A DNA stretch of 64,000 nucleotides from Hawksworthiomyces lignivorus (lineage: Eukaryota > Ascomycota > Sordariomycetes > Ophiostomatales > Ophiostomataceae): contig NTMA01000010.1 in NCBI GenBank assembly GCA_002917075.1, positions 62,001 to 126,000 on the forward strand, given 5' to 3'. The translations under genes were made by a program, and so were the position numbers. Shown here piece by piece: positions 23,857-36,157 of the stretch. The first letter of the stretch is position 1. Each line of letters starts with the position of its first letter. Below the pieces are notes generated by a model. That model saw only the letters and a list, made by a program, of their open reading frames with translations, did not search any database and was not told the origin of the DNA.

Positions 23857-24744
23857 ATGTCTACTCCGCAGGGTCAATCAGAAGAAGCCCAGTCGCTGGC
23901 AGGTCGAGATCTTGATGATTACGACGACCCTCCAGAGGAGGAAATCATCGACCTCAGGAGGCACGAATATGGCCAGCAGCCAAGTTATGGACCGACCTTC
24001 AAACAATCATTTATCAAAAGCGAAGAAAGCATTCCTACTTATGTGTCTCCTATTCCTAATACTGGGAGAATTTCGCCAACTCAGAAAAGTCAAAACGAGG
24101 GCATACCAAGTGCCGGCCGACCACAAATACCATTGTTCTTAACATCACGTCTTGTTAACAAAGAAATTGATGAATTCGGCGACATTCTTGATAACGATGG
24201 TCGGATTCTAGGTTGCGTCGCTGGTGACTTGCCCTCCATGGTTGGAAGGGTGATATCGAACGAAAAGGGAGATGTCTTAGGCGATGACGGAAGCCTTCTT
24301 GGCTACATTTCTAGAATTCTACCGCCTGAAAAGAATGACGAATACCGCGTAAGAGACGGTGACAGAAACAAATCCGCAGGCCATACTAAAACATTAGACG
24401 AATTTACACAAGGAGGGTCCGGCTCGCTTAGAGTTGACGACGGTGGAAATATACTTGATGAAAATGGAAACACTATTGGGAAATTCCATGATAATAACAA
24501 CAATCCTGCATGGGAAGCTCATCGGACTGCCTATGAATATAAAGACGCCGAATTTGTTAAGTCCAACGAAGCAAATCCAGGTAAAACTCGCAGATCAAAC
24601 ATTCGCAGCCATAAAAGTGAAGATGGAAGTCCGTCCGACATCTTTCTAGACGTCAAGTCCACGACAGATGGTATCCAACTCACGATTCGCATTCCGTCAG
24701 TCTTTCCAGGTAGCCACGAAGCTCCGCAGGTTCGGATTTCATAA
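23857..24744 (+). CDS. LEA-like repeat protein (DUF3659-type repeats)
   Basis: Single exon, 295 aa. An acidic, disordered N-terminus of about 90 residues is followed by degenerate repeats of the form D-x-x-G-x-I-L/V-D/G-x-D/N-G-x-x-L/I-G. Examples are EFGDILDNDGRILGCV, EKGDVLGDDGSLLGYI and DGGNILDENGNTIGKF, at about residues 107-217. This matches the fungal DUF3659 repeat as I know it, found many times over in large LEA-domain proteins. The C-terminus carries SDIFLDVKSTTDGIQLTIRI, a short amphipathic segment that resembles in style the tails of the two LRLRLDLNL genes. The family is unstudied; desiccation or stress protection is only suggested by the LEA label. The next gene encodes another domain that I associate with the same large proteins. 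Confidence 0.8.
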   Translation: MSTPQGQSEEAQSLAGRDLDDYDDPPEEEIIDLRRHEYGQQPSYGPTFKQSFIKSEESIPTYVSPIPNTGRISPTQKSQNEGIPSAGRPQIPLFLTSRLVNKEIDEFGDILDNDGRILGCVAGDLPSMVGRVISNEKGDVLGDDGSLLGYISRILPPEKNDEYRVRDGDRNKSAGHTKTLDEFTQGGSGSLRVDDGGNILDENGNTIGKFHDNNNNPAWEAHRTAYEYKDAEFVKSNEANPGKTRRSNIRSHKSEDGSPSDIFLDVKSTTDGIQLTIRIPSVFPGSHEAPQVRIS

Positions 24745-25810
24745 CAGAATTTAAGATAATATGTAAATATATCTTTCTGATAAGTAATGATTGATTTTTT
24801 GCATAATATACAGGAATACGTTCACGGAAATAGTTGCAGACTAGTTGCCTGGGATCCTGATTAGCAATATATACTACCTACGTTGCTGATCACTCTTGCT
24901 TGCATTTGATAACACTCCACGCACAGTTGCTTCAGTTTAACTGGTCCCAAATATTTCGGAAAACATACATTGAGATCCATCGACTAATATAAAGAATCCT
25001 AGATCGATTTTTTTTGTTGCTTGACTATCACTGTGATTTCTTTGCGTTAGAAGATTCATTAGGAGCATATAAACTCCCTTGTTGCTACATTTCGCGATCT
25101 AAACAGCGCTTTCTCGGCTTTATTTGCAACACCACGTCTAAAGTTGCGAATTCAAGTACTTCCGCCACGTCATGATGCCGTCAAACAACAACAAACAAAC
25201 ATATACACAAACAAACAAAAACGGGCAACCTCTACTTGCGTTTTACTAGGTTTAAAATGATACCATACAATACCCAGTATATATACTTGTTTCTTTGTCC
25301 GTAAACACGCTGTTTGGTTTCGTTTCTTCGAATCGGACCTTGCTTTGGCTTGATCGAAGATCTCACCCATTTAAAGCTCTTTGATGCCAACTCAAGGACA
25401 TGGAATTTCAAGTTTAAAAGAGCTGTAATTATTTCTACCGTACTATTCGAATTTCGTCAAGGGTCTTAAAAATAACGTTTCCCTGACCAAATAATTTCGC
25501 AAGTCGTCGTATTAAACAGAACCCTGCGGAGGCAAAATATGAAGTCATTTCTGTGATGAACAGGACACTATTGTATGACAATATTGTGACGTATATCTGA
25601 CGTGAAAAATCGCCTCTTGTTTTCCATCTGTGCTACAGATAAATATACAAATAATCTCGCTAGCCCTGAGTTGTCATATCAACGAAGGCTAGCAGAGGTC
25701 TCTATGTGCGACTTCAACATAACTCGATCAGATACAAGATTAGCAAACCAAAAACAAATTCGGTCTCCAAGAATCAATTCTTTAGCTAGAAATTGAAAAG
25801 AGCAAGTAAA
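24745..25810. other. Intergenic between the two LEA-like genes
   Basis: AT-rich, with no convincing coding frame. A short CAAACAAACA-type run lies at 25185-25220. Confidence 0.55.
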
Positions 25811-26610
25811 ATGGCTGATGTTCAGAGTTCGCATTCTACTAATGCTCCCGCACACGGCACGACTTCTCATGATGGCGAGCAGGATAAGAAACTTGCACAA
25901 CAAATGGCTGCCTCTCTTGAAAGGTGTCTAGATAAAGTCAAACCAATTTGTGATATGATCACACAGGTACAATATTAACTTATCGCTATTTTTATGAAAA
26001 TTACTTGTGGCAAATATGAGAACTGACAACAGGAGAAGAAAATTGAAACGGCGGAACGCACTCCCCCAGACGACCTAGATGAAGAAGGCCTTGTTAAAGA
26101 AGTTAAGCCTCTGCTTGAAGAGGGAGGCAAGATCCTTCAAGAGTCAAATGGAGTTGTCCGAGGTCTTGACCCCGATGGTCGTATCCAATCCAACGCCAAG
26201 CATCGTGCTTCTATCCATGAGGCAACACCCGAGGAATACCACTTGGCCGATGTCCTCAAAGAATTGACGGGTGCCGTAGCCGCTACCATTGACAATGGAA
26301 AGAAGAAGGTGGAGAATATGCCTCACGCCAAAAAGGAGCTAAACCCTCTCTGGAGTCTGCTGAGCGAGCCTCTTGCGCAAATTATCGCTGCCGTTGGTCT
26401 TTTACTCAACGGTATTCTTGGACTGGTCGGTCGACTAGTATGTCAAAATCGTGAAACTCTATGGCCGTTCAAAGCTGACTTCTTTCATAGCTGAATGGAT
26501 TGGGCTTTGGTGGGTTGGTCGACAATCTCCTCGGCAGTCTCGGGTTGAAGAGTCTGATTGAATCTCTTGGACTTGGATCTCTCACAGATTCTCTTACTAC
26601 GAAGAAATAG
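25811..26610 (+). CDS. DUF6987-like protein (LEA-associated)
   Basis: Three exons, 25811-25966, 26033-26437 and 26491-26610, all phase 0, 226 aa. After a short polar N-terminus there is a helical conserved core (EEGLVKEVKPLLEEGGKIL, VVRGLDPDGRIQ, YHLADVLKELTGAVAATID). Then comes a hydrophobic, Leu/Gly-rich tail (PLAQIIAAVGLLLNGILGLV, GLGFGGLVDNLLGSLGL) that could associate with membranes or self-assemble. I recognise the core as the domain usually found at the C-terminus of large fungal LEA-domain proteins, here alone on a small protein. The assignment is from memory and should be confirmed by profile search. It lies downstream of the DUF3659-type gene on the same strand. Confidence 0.8.
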
Positions 26611-27820
26611 GCATTACACTAAATGAGAACACAAAGGGAATATTCTTGGGGCACATTATATTTTTGAAATGGTGGGAGAGGCCGTGAAATTCTACTGGAG
26701 GGAGTAAGAACCATGTTGATTGAAGCAGCAAATGCACTAATTTGAATACTAGAAAGGTATTTTCTTCGAACTTAGATAGTATATAATACGTGGTACAAAT
26801 CTGACTCGTTTTAGCCAAAGCCTTCGGCAATATTTTGTAAACGAAGCTCGGGGCTCTCTCTCAAACATATCTCCTATGACACATCAAGTCTGTTTTGTAT
26901 GAGCTCTAACTTACATACGCATATGCATGATTTTGTGATTTTAAACATGTACAGCTAGTTGTGGCGTGTTGATTGTACCAAAACCGAACTGATGATTAGC
27001 AATTTGGATGTAGCGAGATATTTATGGTTTTAACTCTGGTAGGATATCTTCATTCTAAATATATATATTTTTTTTGTAAAAACAAAGTTCAGTTAGTTAT
27101 CTTTTATTCAAAATTAAAGGCCGAAAGCGTACTTAAAGGGCATATCGACTTTTTACATAACGTCCTGGACTAATCTATCCAGCTCTTGTCCTGTGGCAAC
27201 CACCAAGAGCAGAGTGCTGAGATGCGGAATCTTTTCCCCATCCCCGCTTTTATTCCGATCTTAGTGAAGGCGAGGTTAATAAATCCCTTTAATTTATTAA
27301 TTTAATGACATATAGTGTCCTGCATATTCAACAATGAAGGTTCCGAGGTTCTACAGGGATGCTAAAATATGGGGAACGGGTACACCCAGGTTTTACGATC
27401 TGCGAAACAGACGATACCCCTGAATAAGGAATATGACATAAATTTCAACAACTCAGGGGTGACAGTGTAGGGAAAGACGAAATGATTTCGGGGACCAAAC
27501 AATAATGTGTACAAGCTGAATTTTAGTACGGAGTATCATTATCTTATACCACTCGCCTCGAAACTCTACCAAGCCTAAGAGAAACACGATAAGCCACATT
27601 TTGCCTTGATTACAAAAAAGAGAGCGCGATGGCCTCGCATGATAAGTCCCATGGCGTTCTTCTGATTTCTCTTTACGCAATCCTGCTCAGTCACTCTACA
27701 TAATGCTCGAACTAGTAATAAAAGCTCTGACTATAGTGGCATGCACAAAACAAGTAATTAAAAGGTGAGAAAGAAAATTTAGTGTGCTACTAAATAAGTC
27801 GTACATTTCTGTATGGATGC

Positions 27821-27851
<31 letters not shown>

Positions 27852-28972
27852 AAATCTGCGGCTGTTCACAAACAAGATATTCGTACGTGTATGTACTCCG
27901 TACGTGCAGGTTCGCTGTTTTTTTTTTTTGTTTTTTTTTTGCCCAAACTTGGTTCACCAGTAAGACACCAGTCCAATACGACCGTGCGCGTCTCGATGTA
28001 TGAGACAGTGGGGTCAATATCAGCTTACAGTAAGAAAACACCGGAATAATAATACAGTAGTGCCGTGATGCTGTCTCCCGCGGCCTGGACCAGGAGCGCC
28101 AACCGTGCGCTAGGAAACCTGACCCTTGAAATGGTCAGTAAGCACGGACGTTTGCATAAGTCATTGTTGACCGGTGAGTCCAGAGTTTGGTTTTGATATG
28201 CCACACACGCGGCACAGTTCTACTTTCCCTTAGGGGGGCGGAACTTTACTACATAAAAACAACACTTCAGGCAAAGAGTAAAATATTTCCTAACAGTAAG
28301 CTGACCGGTGTTTCTCTTCGAGGGCTAGAATGAGGAGGGGGGCAGGTTAGAACCAGGAAAATGTGACCCAGACATTTCCTGCCAGGAGCATAATCTTGCC
28401 TGTGTCGAATGAAAGCTTTCGGTAACCGATTATACTAGCGCAACACCAGAAACTAAGAAGAACTGAAGTATACGAGAAAGCTATAGAAATAAATGCTAGG
28501 CTTAGGCAATAATGGGGCTTAGGTAAAAGTTTTTCTTATGTAGGAACCCAAGAAACAGACAGTGCTTCGTCACTCATGCTTGATTTCTATTCCATTATTT
28601 TCTTCTATTCTTCTCATAATCCTGGACCCTGCCCTTTGATTCTTTTATTGACGCTTAAAGACTTTATGACAATTGCGCATAAGGTAGACAATTTTCCTAG
28701 ATAGATTCTCTGATACTATTTTATCCGCCGGTCTATCTGTTTATACATAATGACAATCATCCCCCATCGTCATTTTAACACCGCGATAGATATTGAAAAA
28801 ATAATTTCGCTGAATCACACAACCAGTACTGAAAAAGAAAATTTCATAGGCTGTGAGTTCATTGCTTTATCCCAGAAGTTTGCTTTCTAGTCATATTCCA
28901 ATTAGTCTCTGACAATCCTAGATTGCCCGCAGTCAAGCTCCCTTCTCAATATTCTTTAAAACAAACTTCAAC
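26611..28972. other. Long intergenic region, AT-rich, low complexity
   Basis: About 2.4 kb without a supportable gene. It holds two TACGGAGTA-type sites (27527-27535 and 27894-27902) and the homopolymer block at 27820-27854. The A/T-rich 26880-27150 has no repeat structure that I could resolve. Confidence 0.55.
27820..27854 (+). repeat. C22-A13 compound homopolymer, with nearby T runs
   Basis: Twenty-two C residues (27820-27841) run straight into thirteen A residues (27842-27854). About 65 bp further on are T12, G and T10 (27918-27940). Lengths this long are error-prone in sequencing and mutable in vivo. Confidence 0.9.
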
Positions 28973-30438
28973 ATGTCTGTCTCACCGGAACCGGCTCTCA
29001 ATGATCAAACCAAAGTTCCCGAGATCATCTCCATAATCACGGTCTGCTGTACGGTTACCTCAACTCTAGTGGCCTTGCGAATCATCACACGTGCATGGAT
29101 TGTTCAAGCTTTTGGTGCAGATGACTGGGTGCTAGTAGTTGCACAGATATTAGCGATCGCGGCCGCTGTGGCAATTGGTCTTGGTGAGTTAACAGTTGAC
29201 GCACTGGTTCAGAATAGGATTTGAATGAGCATTAATCAATATCTCATATCTAGAGCAACATTTTGGCATGGGCAGACACGTTTGGACAGTACCTGACCTA
29301 GTCCCTTATACTAAGGTATGGTGTTTGAACCAGATTTCTGCTTCTTTTGCAGTTTCGTTGTCGACTAAAGTCTCTAGGCATTTTATTCAAGCATCCTTGT
29401 GTACAATGCTGCACTCGTTCTTGTTAAGGCATCCATCGTCTTGATGTACCGACGCATCTTCGTCGGCAAGTGGATTCAGCGTGCGATTATTGTTGCTCTT
29501 GTTATCCTTACAGCATGGGGTATTGCACTGATTGTGAGCCTGTCAATGCTGTGCCTACCCATTCAGCGTTTGTGGGATCCATCCGTCGAAGGCCATTGCA
29601 TCGACTTTGTGCCCGCTTTTTTTGCACCTGCTGTGATCAATATGATCACAGATTTCTCTATTTTTCTAATGCCTCGTGAGTAGCTGATCTTATTAAATTA
29701 TTCTGGTATCGAAGGCGTGTAGCAAAAGTTTTCTAAATGTGTTATTAGTTCCCGCTATCCGCCAGCTCCAACTTCCTCTGAGGCAGAAAATTATTCTCTC
29801 CTTCATTCTGTGTCTTGGCCTTTTGTAAGTTAGAGCTCCTAATTCGCTCTCGTATATGTCCAAATTGTCAAACTAATTTCTCGGCTAATACTCTATGAAT
29901 TTACAGTACCTGTATCATCTCTATTGTACGCCTCTCTACTCTTGACGCCGCCGCTACATCATCTGACACAACTTGGGATAATACTGGAGCTGCTCTTTGG
30001 TCGTATTTGGAGCTCACTGTTGCGCTGATGGCTGCTTGTTTACCGACACTGCGACCATTCGTTAGCCGTTTCTTTCCCAAATTGATGGCCTCCAGCTCAT
30101 CATCGGCACCTCCACAGGGTCCCGATACTCCTTTGCAGACTTGGGGTGGCTCCGGTGGCTCCGAAAATAAACCTTCTGGCCAGTATAGCAAGGTCAGCGA
30201 CAGCACGGACGCTCTTTACTCCGATCCAGAGGTTGGAATAGAAGTGCTTCCGTCTTCTAAATCCGTGGACAAGGCGCAACCAATCCAATTATATCGCGAA
30301 TCAGTCGCCCGCCGAGGCCACAACGAAACTACTATCGGCGCAGGTATGAGCTCGCCATCCAGCTACGACATTGATGTAGAAGCGAAAAAGTTGCCCGGAA
30401 TACGGGCAACTACAACTATCAAGCAGGAATACCACTAG
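28973..30438 (+). CDS. Integral membrane protein, fungal rhodopsin/PTH11-like (DUF-type GPCR-like)
   Basis: Five exons (28973-29183, 29254-29315, 29378-29675, 29749-29824, 29907-30438), 392 aa. Seven helices are expected; those visible include IISIITVCCTVTSTLVALRI, WVLVVAQILAIAAAVAIG, RAIIVALVILTAWGIALIV, FFAPAVINMITDFSIFLMP and LWSYLELTVALMAACLPTL. The motifs RAWIVQAFGADDWVL and LQLPLRQKIILSF are those of the Rhodopsin_fungal family. The C-terminal about 120 residues are hydrophilic and Ser-rich, so cytosolic and probably phosphorylated. Some relatives are surface sensors (Pth11), but most have no known ligand and no retinal lysine can be inferred. Flanks are AT-rich and give no functional context. 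Confidence 0.88.
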
Positions 30439-31339
30439 ATCTTGTATATATCGAAGTAATGAATGAAAGATACCCCATCCACTTCTTATTTAAGTGGATA
30501 TAAGAAAACTTGGCATCTGTGAATGATATTAGATGTTGGTTAGATTCTCAGATATAAATTTGCAGCGGCTCGGGGGTGAAGCAATATTCGCTATTTGTAT
30601 TAAATTAGCAAATCATGCTTTGGGAAAACCAATTCCCTGAAATTGCGACCGACAGCCACGAATTCTGGTGTAAGAAAAGGCAGCGGGATATCAAATTTCT
30701 GTCTCTTGAAATCTTCTAATTAATGAAATGCTACACCTATTTAATTTTTTGAATAAGTGAATATCCCACTACTATCTGTAGGAATAGGTTACCTTCTTGG
30801 GCATCCTGGGGCTTGTTTACATACCTTACGCCGAGAAATTGAATATAATGGAATGGAAATCATACCTTCTGTCATACCTTCAGCACTGCTTCGTATCCTG
30901 TAGTTCGATAGCTATATTAAATCTATCTGTAGACTTCAGCAAAACAGGCCGAAGCTAGCAATTCGATTACGATTGTCTGAAGCCGGTCTTTCATAATTCT
31001 TGTGGAACAATGGTCTCTCAAATTAATTCGATGTGCCTGCTGGGCCTTAAAAGATGGTTACGGTTGCGAATGCCGCACTTAGTCAATTAGTGAATGGATA
31101 ATATAAAGGCTATAGGGAGATATGGGGAAAGTAATTCTGAAAACAAAGTGCAATAATGATAATTAAGTAATTTAATCTACGGAGCATCAACCCTCACTAC
31201 TAAATCTGTAACTTTGGACGTCACAAAAAGCCGATTCTGGCGCCTTCAACATTATTTTTCTCAAATAACGTGGCAATAAGAGCAGAAAATTTACACAACT
31301 AAAGTTTCTCGCAAAGTTCTTGCTTATGTCCAGTCAGAA
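30439..31339. other. Intergenic, no supported gene
   Basis: AT-rich sequence between two genes on the same strand, containing only short frames. The SET gene promoter is expected near its end. Confidence 0.55.
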
Positions 31340-32598
31340 ATGGCGTTTGTGTTGAGAACAGCACTTTTTATGAGCGCTTTTATATTTCTATCCATATTTT
31401 CCTTCGCGGGACACTGCTGCTTGCTAAGGGGGCAGCTGGTCTCAAACTATCCAATATGCCAAAGAGAGGATAATTCGCCTTTAATGCTGAATGGCCCTTA
31501 CAATTGTATTGGTGACGTTTGTGTCTTTGCCGACCGGCGTTTTGGAAACAACGGGGGTGGTATTTCGCTAGTTACCACGACAGAGAATGCCGCACTTATC
31601 TCAGACTCTTTGGAAAGGGCCGACACAGTCCGCTACCGCAGGCGTGTCCTATCCCCACCTCCGTATTATGAAGCACAAATACCGGGAAAGGGAGTGGGAT
31701 TAATTGCAAATGCGTCTATCCGACGTGGAGACTACATTATGGTTCATACGCCGACAGTCATGGTGCACTTGGAGACGCACTTTCACATGGATCCTCAGCT
31801 TCGGCTAGGAATCTATACAGCCGCCGTACAACGCCTACCAGCACGGTCGCGGCGCGTCTTCACACACCAGATGGGAAACAGTATTTACGACATAATCGAG
31901 ACAAATTGTTTTCGCCTGTTCGTAGAGACTGGCAATAAGTCGAGCGGACATCTCGCCTGTTTTCCGGAAGCTGCTCGCCTTAACCACGATTGTCGGCCAA
32001 AGTAAGTGTGTTCTAGACGAAGACGTTGCATGTTGGGAGAGGAGTTCGAAAATAGCATGCTGACTGTCTGGCTCTGAGTTTGAATTATCATATGACGAAC
32101 GTAACCCAAATGATCGTTGCACTCCGAGATATTAACCCCGGTGAAGAGCTGACCATCAGTTATATCGACTCAATCTTGCTTCGCCATGAACGCCAAGAGC
32201 GGCTTCAAGACTGGGGGTTCACTTGTTCCTGCCCCCAGTGCCAGCAGAACGACGCTGATGCAGCGGCCTCTGACAGTCGCATCAAGGCTCTTTCGGCGCT
32301 GACAACGGAGCTCGACCAGAGAGAGAACCCAAGTGTTACGGCTGACACTGGTGCTCGCCTAGCAAAACTGTACGAGGAGGAGAAACTGTGGCTCTACCTG
32401 GGTCACGCATACACCCGAGCCGCACTAAACTACGCCCTTTTCGGTGAAGAGAAGGGGGCAGTTGAATTCGCTCAGAAGGCAGCAGAGGCTCTCGAATATG
32501 AATTTGGTCCAGATGCACCAGACATCATTTCTATGCAGGCTTTGGCTTCAAATCCCAAAGGCCATTGGTCGTGGGAACTGCGGAAGAAGAGGTCGTGA
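31340..32598 (+). CDS. SET-domain protein with predicted signal peptide
   Basis: Two exons, 31340-32001 and 32079-32598, joined in phase 2 to give NHDCRPNLNYHM, the SET motif normally written NHxCxPN. Also seen: IPGKGVGLIANASIRRGDYI, LRDINPGEELTISYID and a post-SET-like Cys set in GFTCSCPQCQ. The C-terminal about 110 residues are helical (TPR-like, typical of SMYD/SET5-like fungal members). About 394 aa. Unusually, the N-terminus (LFMSAFIFLSIFSFAGHCC) looks like a secretory signal peptide, implying passage through the ER rather than a nuclear histone methyltransferase role. That rests on ATG 31340 being the true start. Catalytic activity and substrate are unknown. Confidence 0.85.
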
Positions 32599-33166
32599 CG
32601 TAAAAGGACAACTAGAGGGCCTCGCTTTCAGATCAACAATATTGCTCATGATTCCTAGAATATATTGAGATTTAGTAACATGCTCCGGTTCCGTAGTGAT
32701 GTGTGAGATTGCGTAGTAGACACCTGCAGACGGACATAAATGAAGTAGGCCTACCTCCGCTACAGATGCTTGTGCAATAGTTTTCATTTTGGTATACATA
32801 GTCCGAGCGGGCCGCTAGTAAGATTGATGGAATGTACGTCCCGAGGCTAGCTGTGTTGTTACAGAACCTGCATTTTATCCTACAGCGTGTAAAATTCATC
32901 TTTCTTGGTGATACATATTATGGTCGAATGGGAGGAAGAGTAACAGGAAGGTGACCACAGAACCATTAATAGAAAAAAAAGAGTATGAACAACTATTACC
33001 TCCTTAGGCCTTGAAGGAGGAATACGAACGATTCAATAATTCCAACCGCAGACCAAGCTCCATGTTTTGCCATCCCAGACACAAAGAAAACGAACCGACT
33101 ACCTTGTACGCCTGTGCTGTTGTCTTCCTTTTTTCCTATTCCCGTTCTCCTCCGCCTTGTTTTCTA

Positions 33167-35079
33167 CTAGACCAGGATTGTATCGTTCGCATGGAGCAAC
33201 TTCGTCCATCGTGGCAGTTTCCGATCGCGCTCAAACATGAAGCCGCAGTTGTTGCAGAGCGTCTGCAGAAATTATTAGTAAGCAGTGTACACAAGCACGG
33301 GAGAATCAACTATGGATGCCTTGTTGTGAGACTTACCCTTGGCCCGTGCGGTCCATCGCGGACTGCCCACACGCTCGTACCCCAGACGCGGCAGTGAGAA
33401 CAGCGCCAGGATACTCGCTCGCTATCCGTCAGCGTGCCGCCGCCACCGCCATACCCACCGGAGCCGCTGGCGTCTGGCGTACCGCGCCCGCCAGGCGTAC
33501 CTGAACGCCCAAGCGGAGACAGACTCCGGAACCGCCGCTTCTTTTTGGTGCGTTCACCACGGCCCATGCGCTCTTCTTCCTGCTCCACGAGCCCGCCAAA
33601 ACCAAAGCCAACTGGCACACCGCCAGCCATGCCGGTGTTGCTACTGAAGCGGGCCGTTTCACGCCGTAGCCGCCGCAGCTGCCGCTCTCGATCGCCTTCG
33701 CGCTTCTCAATTTCTTCCTTGGAAAGAGTCTCCAATTTAGGCTCCCACTGGCCGCCGAGCTGATCCGGATCGTAGCGCCAGCCAGCACCGCTCTCCCCAG
33801 CTGATGAGATCGCCGCATCGTTAGGAAAGTCTGTCAGGCTGCCGCCGACACCGCTAAACCCGGCCACCAACCCTCCCGACTCGCAAGCTTCCTTCTTCAA
33901 TCGCAGAACAGATTCATAGATTGCGTGTGTCATCGCCGGGACCCACTCTCCTGCCAAGCCTAGGTCTGCGCAGGTCTGCTTGGCAAATGCCTCTGCTGCT
34001 CCTGGAGGGTGCAAGAGCGACCATTCAAATCTATCGGTATATAAGCGAGAAGACAGGTTGATATTCAGGTTAACGATGCAGCGGTAGGTGTCGTCGGGGT
34101 TGTACTCATCAGAGTCCGGATGGATCGCAGTGGCCGTGGCCGAAACATCATTGGATGTAGGCGCAGTGGGTGTCGCCGCTGATTGGAGCGGGGTGCTTTG
34201 GCCAAGTTTGGACGGCGTGGAAATGTTGGCAGCCCCAGTCCCATTTCTCAACGGAGTCTGCCCTCGGCTGAAAGATGTAGCGAGGTGTGGCGCGGGGGTA
34301 GCGGAATCCCGGTGAGCAGCAGCAGCGGGCGCAGGAGCAGGTTGAGAGTGAAACAGCGGATGGAGTGCGACCCCAGCATATTCTTCCAGTTGAGTGCGAA
34401 TTTGCTTGCTGATTTCGGCGGCGACGTTGCTGCGGACGGGGAGGTCCAGGTCTTGGGTGAGGCCAAGCGCGAATTGATCCGTGGTAATGAGCGTCTCGTG
34501 GAGGTTCCATAAAAATGTGTCCTTGAGCCGATATGGAGCGGTAACCTCTGGCTGCCGGTTGAGGGGGTTTGTCATGTCAAATTGAGCGCTGTTGTTGAGC
34601 ATCATGCCAGGTGGCGGACCGATTGGCGGACCCAACGGCGCCAGCGGAACAAACGGGGGAATCTCAACGTCGATGCGAATGGGTATCAGAGTTGATGGGA
34701 GACAAGCTTGTGCATAGTTGGCCAAGTCTGATCTTGGGATCCTTGTCTTTCCCTGCCAGTCTCGCCAGACGCCCTGTACCTCTACAGGCTCCGTAGTCTC
34801 CTTGCCCACTTTGTCGCTTGGCTCAGCCGTTTTGCCGATACTGTCATCCCTTCGCAAGCTGCGCAGGCCTGACGGACGCCGCCGCACATCATCATCGTCG
34901 TCGTCGTAATCGTCAAATCCATCCTCGGCATAGTTGATTATGGTAGTGCCGCGTTTTGTCGTCTTTGGTGCAGCAGGCGCGCTAGGGTTGACGGGGACGA
35001 GAAGAGAATTATTGTATGCGCGCAGGCGAGCCGCGTATGAAGACCAATAGGCCTGCGGCGCCGACGCTGCGCTACTCAT
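33167..35079 (-). CDS. SNF5/SMARCB1-family subunit of SWI/SNF or RSC chromatin remodeller
   Basis: Two exons, 35079-33337 and 33262-33167, phase 0, 612 aa. The N-terminus (AYWSSYAARLRAYNNSLLV) is typical of filamentous-fungal members and is followed by an acidic DDYDDDDDD run. The SNF5 homology region has two repeats: LIPIRIDVEIPPF to LWNLHETLITTDQFA to LDLPVRSNVAAEIS, and later YRCIVNLNINLSSRLYTDRFEWSLL to FAKQTCADLGLAGEWVPAM. The C-terminus is a GATA-like zinc finger completed by the splice: CSHC in exon 1 and CNNC in exon 2, with WGTSVWAVRDGP between. This core subunit contacts the nucleosome acidic patch in yeast and man. Yeast has two paralogues (SNF5 and SFH1), and I do not decide between them. 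It is divergent from the SLATT gene. Confidence 0.93.
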
Positions 35080-36157
35080 TCTGTAGAGCCCAGAGATGGA
35101 GATTAAGCTAATGTATCACATGCGCTGAATACTGTTTGGGCGATGACGAGTGTAGAGAGGAGAATTTCAGGTTCGAGCAAGAGGTCGGATCGAGGCGGCT
35201 TAGCCGAAGCAAACACCAGAATAGGAGAGGGGATGGACGGTGAAAAAAGCCAAAGATGGCACAGGCAGAGAATTTAGCAATCCAATGGTGCAATATAGGT
35301 ACTGGTGGACGTGAAGTCAGAGGGAAGAGGGGGTAAGGTGAATGCGCTGCTTGTGTGCAAACTGACGGAGGGAGAATATGTGTAAAGTTACGAAAGGGAG
35401 GCACAGATCGCAGTTGTCGCGTTCTCAAAATTTTGGAGTTTCGCGACGGGCTGCTTGGGTGCTCACATGACCGTCTGACATAATGTAATGCTCTGGTATC
35501 ATATGACATATCATGTGACAAGAGAATTATTGTAGGATGAAGTAAGCAAACTGCAGAGAACCATTGGTCCTCGAACGTGCTAGCTCTACTGGATGGACCA
35601 GGGGTGCTAATTTATCTACCTAGGTACGGAGTACTTCCGGAGCTCTCCTTTTCACCGCCTAATTAGAGCTCCAGACCATGAATACGGAAGAGTATGCCTA
35701 CAAGAGATAGCAGTCATGAGCCACGTTCTTTCCCCCACGCTTCCTCTACCATAATATGTTGCTATTTCAAGAATGAAGGAATGGAAGAAGAAGGAAGGAG
35801 GAATGGAGAATGAAGGCGCCCAGGCTAATAGCGTCAGCCTTATGTCTGTCGTGGCGGCCACGGGAAAATCGGCCAGGTGACTGGTTATCTTGAGCTGAAA
35901 GCTACGCCATTTACAGCACCTCGCGTCCACATTATTTCCTTCATTTCCCACTACTGTACTCTGTACTCCGTAGTCTATCGTCGATTCAGTCGTGATTGCC
36001 TGTTTTCTTTATTCATTTTTTTTTCTTCTTCTTAGTTTTTTAATTCCTTTAGACTTTATACTTTGTCTTTTCAAAGTGCCTTTTCCCGCTCTCCCAACGC
36101 AGATTCTCTCTTTTTCTTCGTCTGTGTCTTCGGTCCTGCAGAACGCCTCGAAGCACC
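35080..36157. promoter_or_regulatory. Divergent promoter region between SNF5-like and SLATT genes
   Basis: About 1.1 kb between two start codons facing away from each other. It contains GTACGGAGTAC at 35624-35634 and TACTCCGTA at 35964-35972, opposite orientations of one motif. CT-rich tracts precede the SLATT ATG, as usual for highly transcribed fungal genes. An open frame at 35108-35521 on the minus strand has no family features and is taken as leader sequence. Confidence 0.5.

Noticed and set aside
35108..35521. 137-aa minus-strand frame just upstream of the SNF5-like gene
   Set aside because: Low-complexity Ser/Pro/Leu composition with no homology; it most likely represents 5' leader and promoter sequence.
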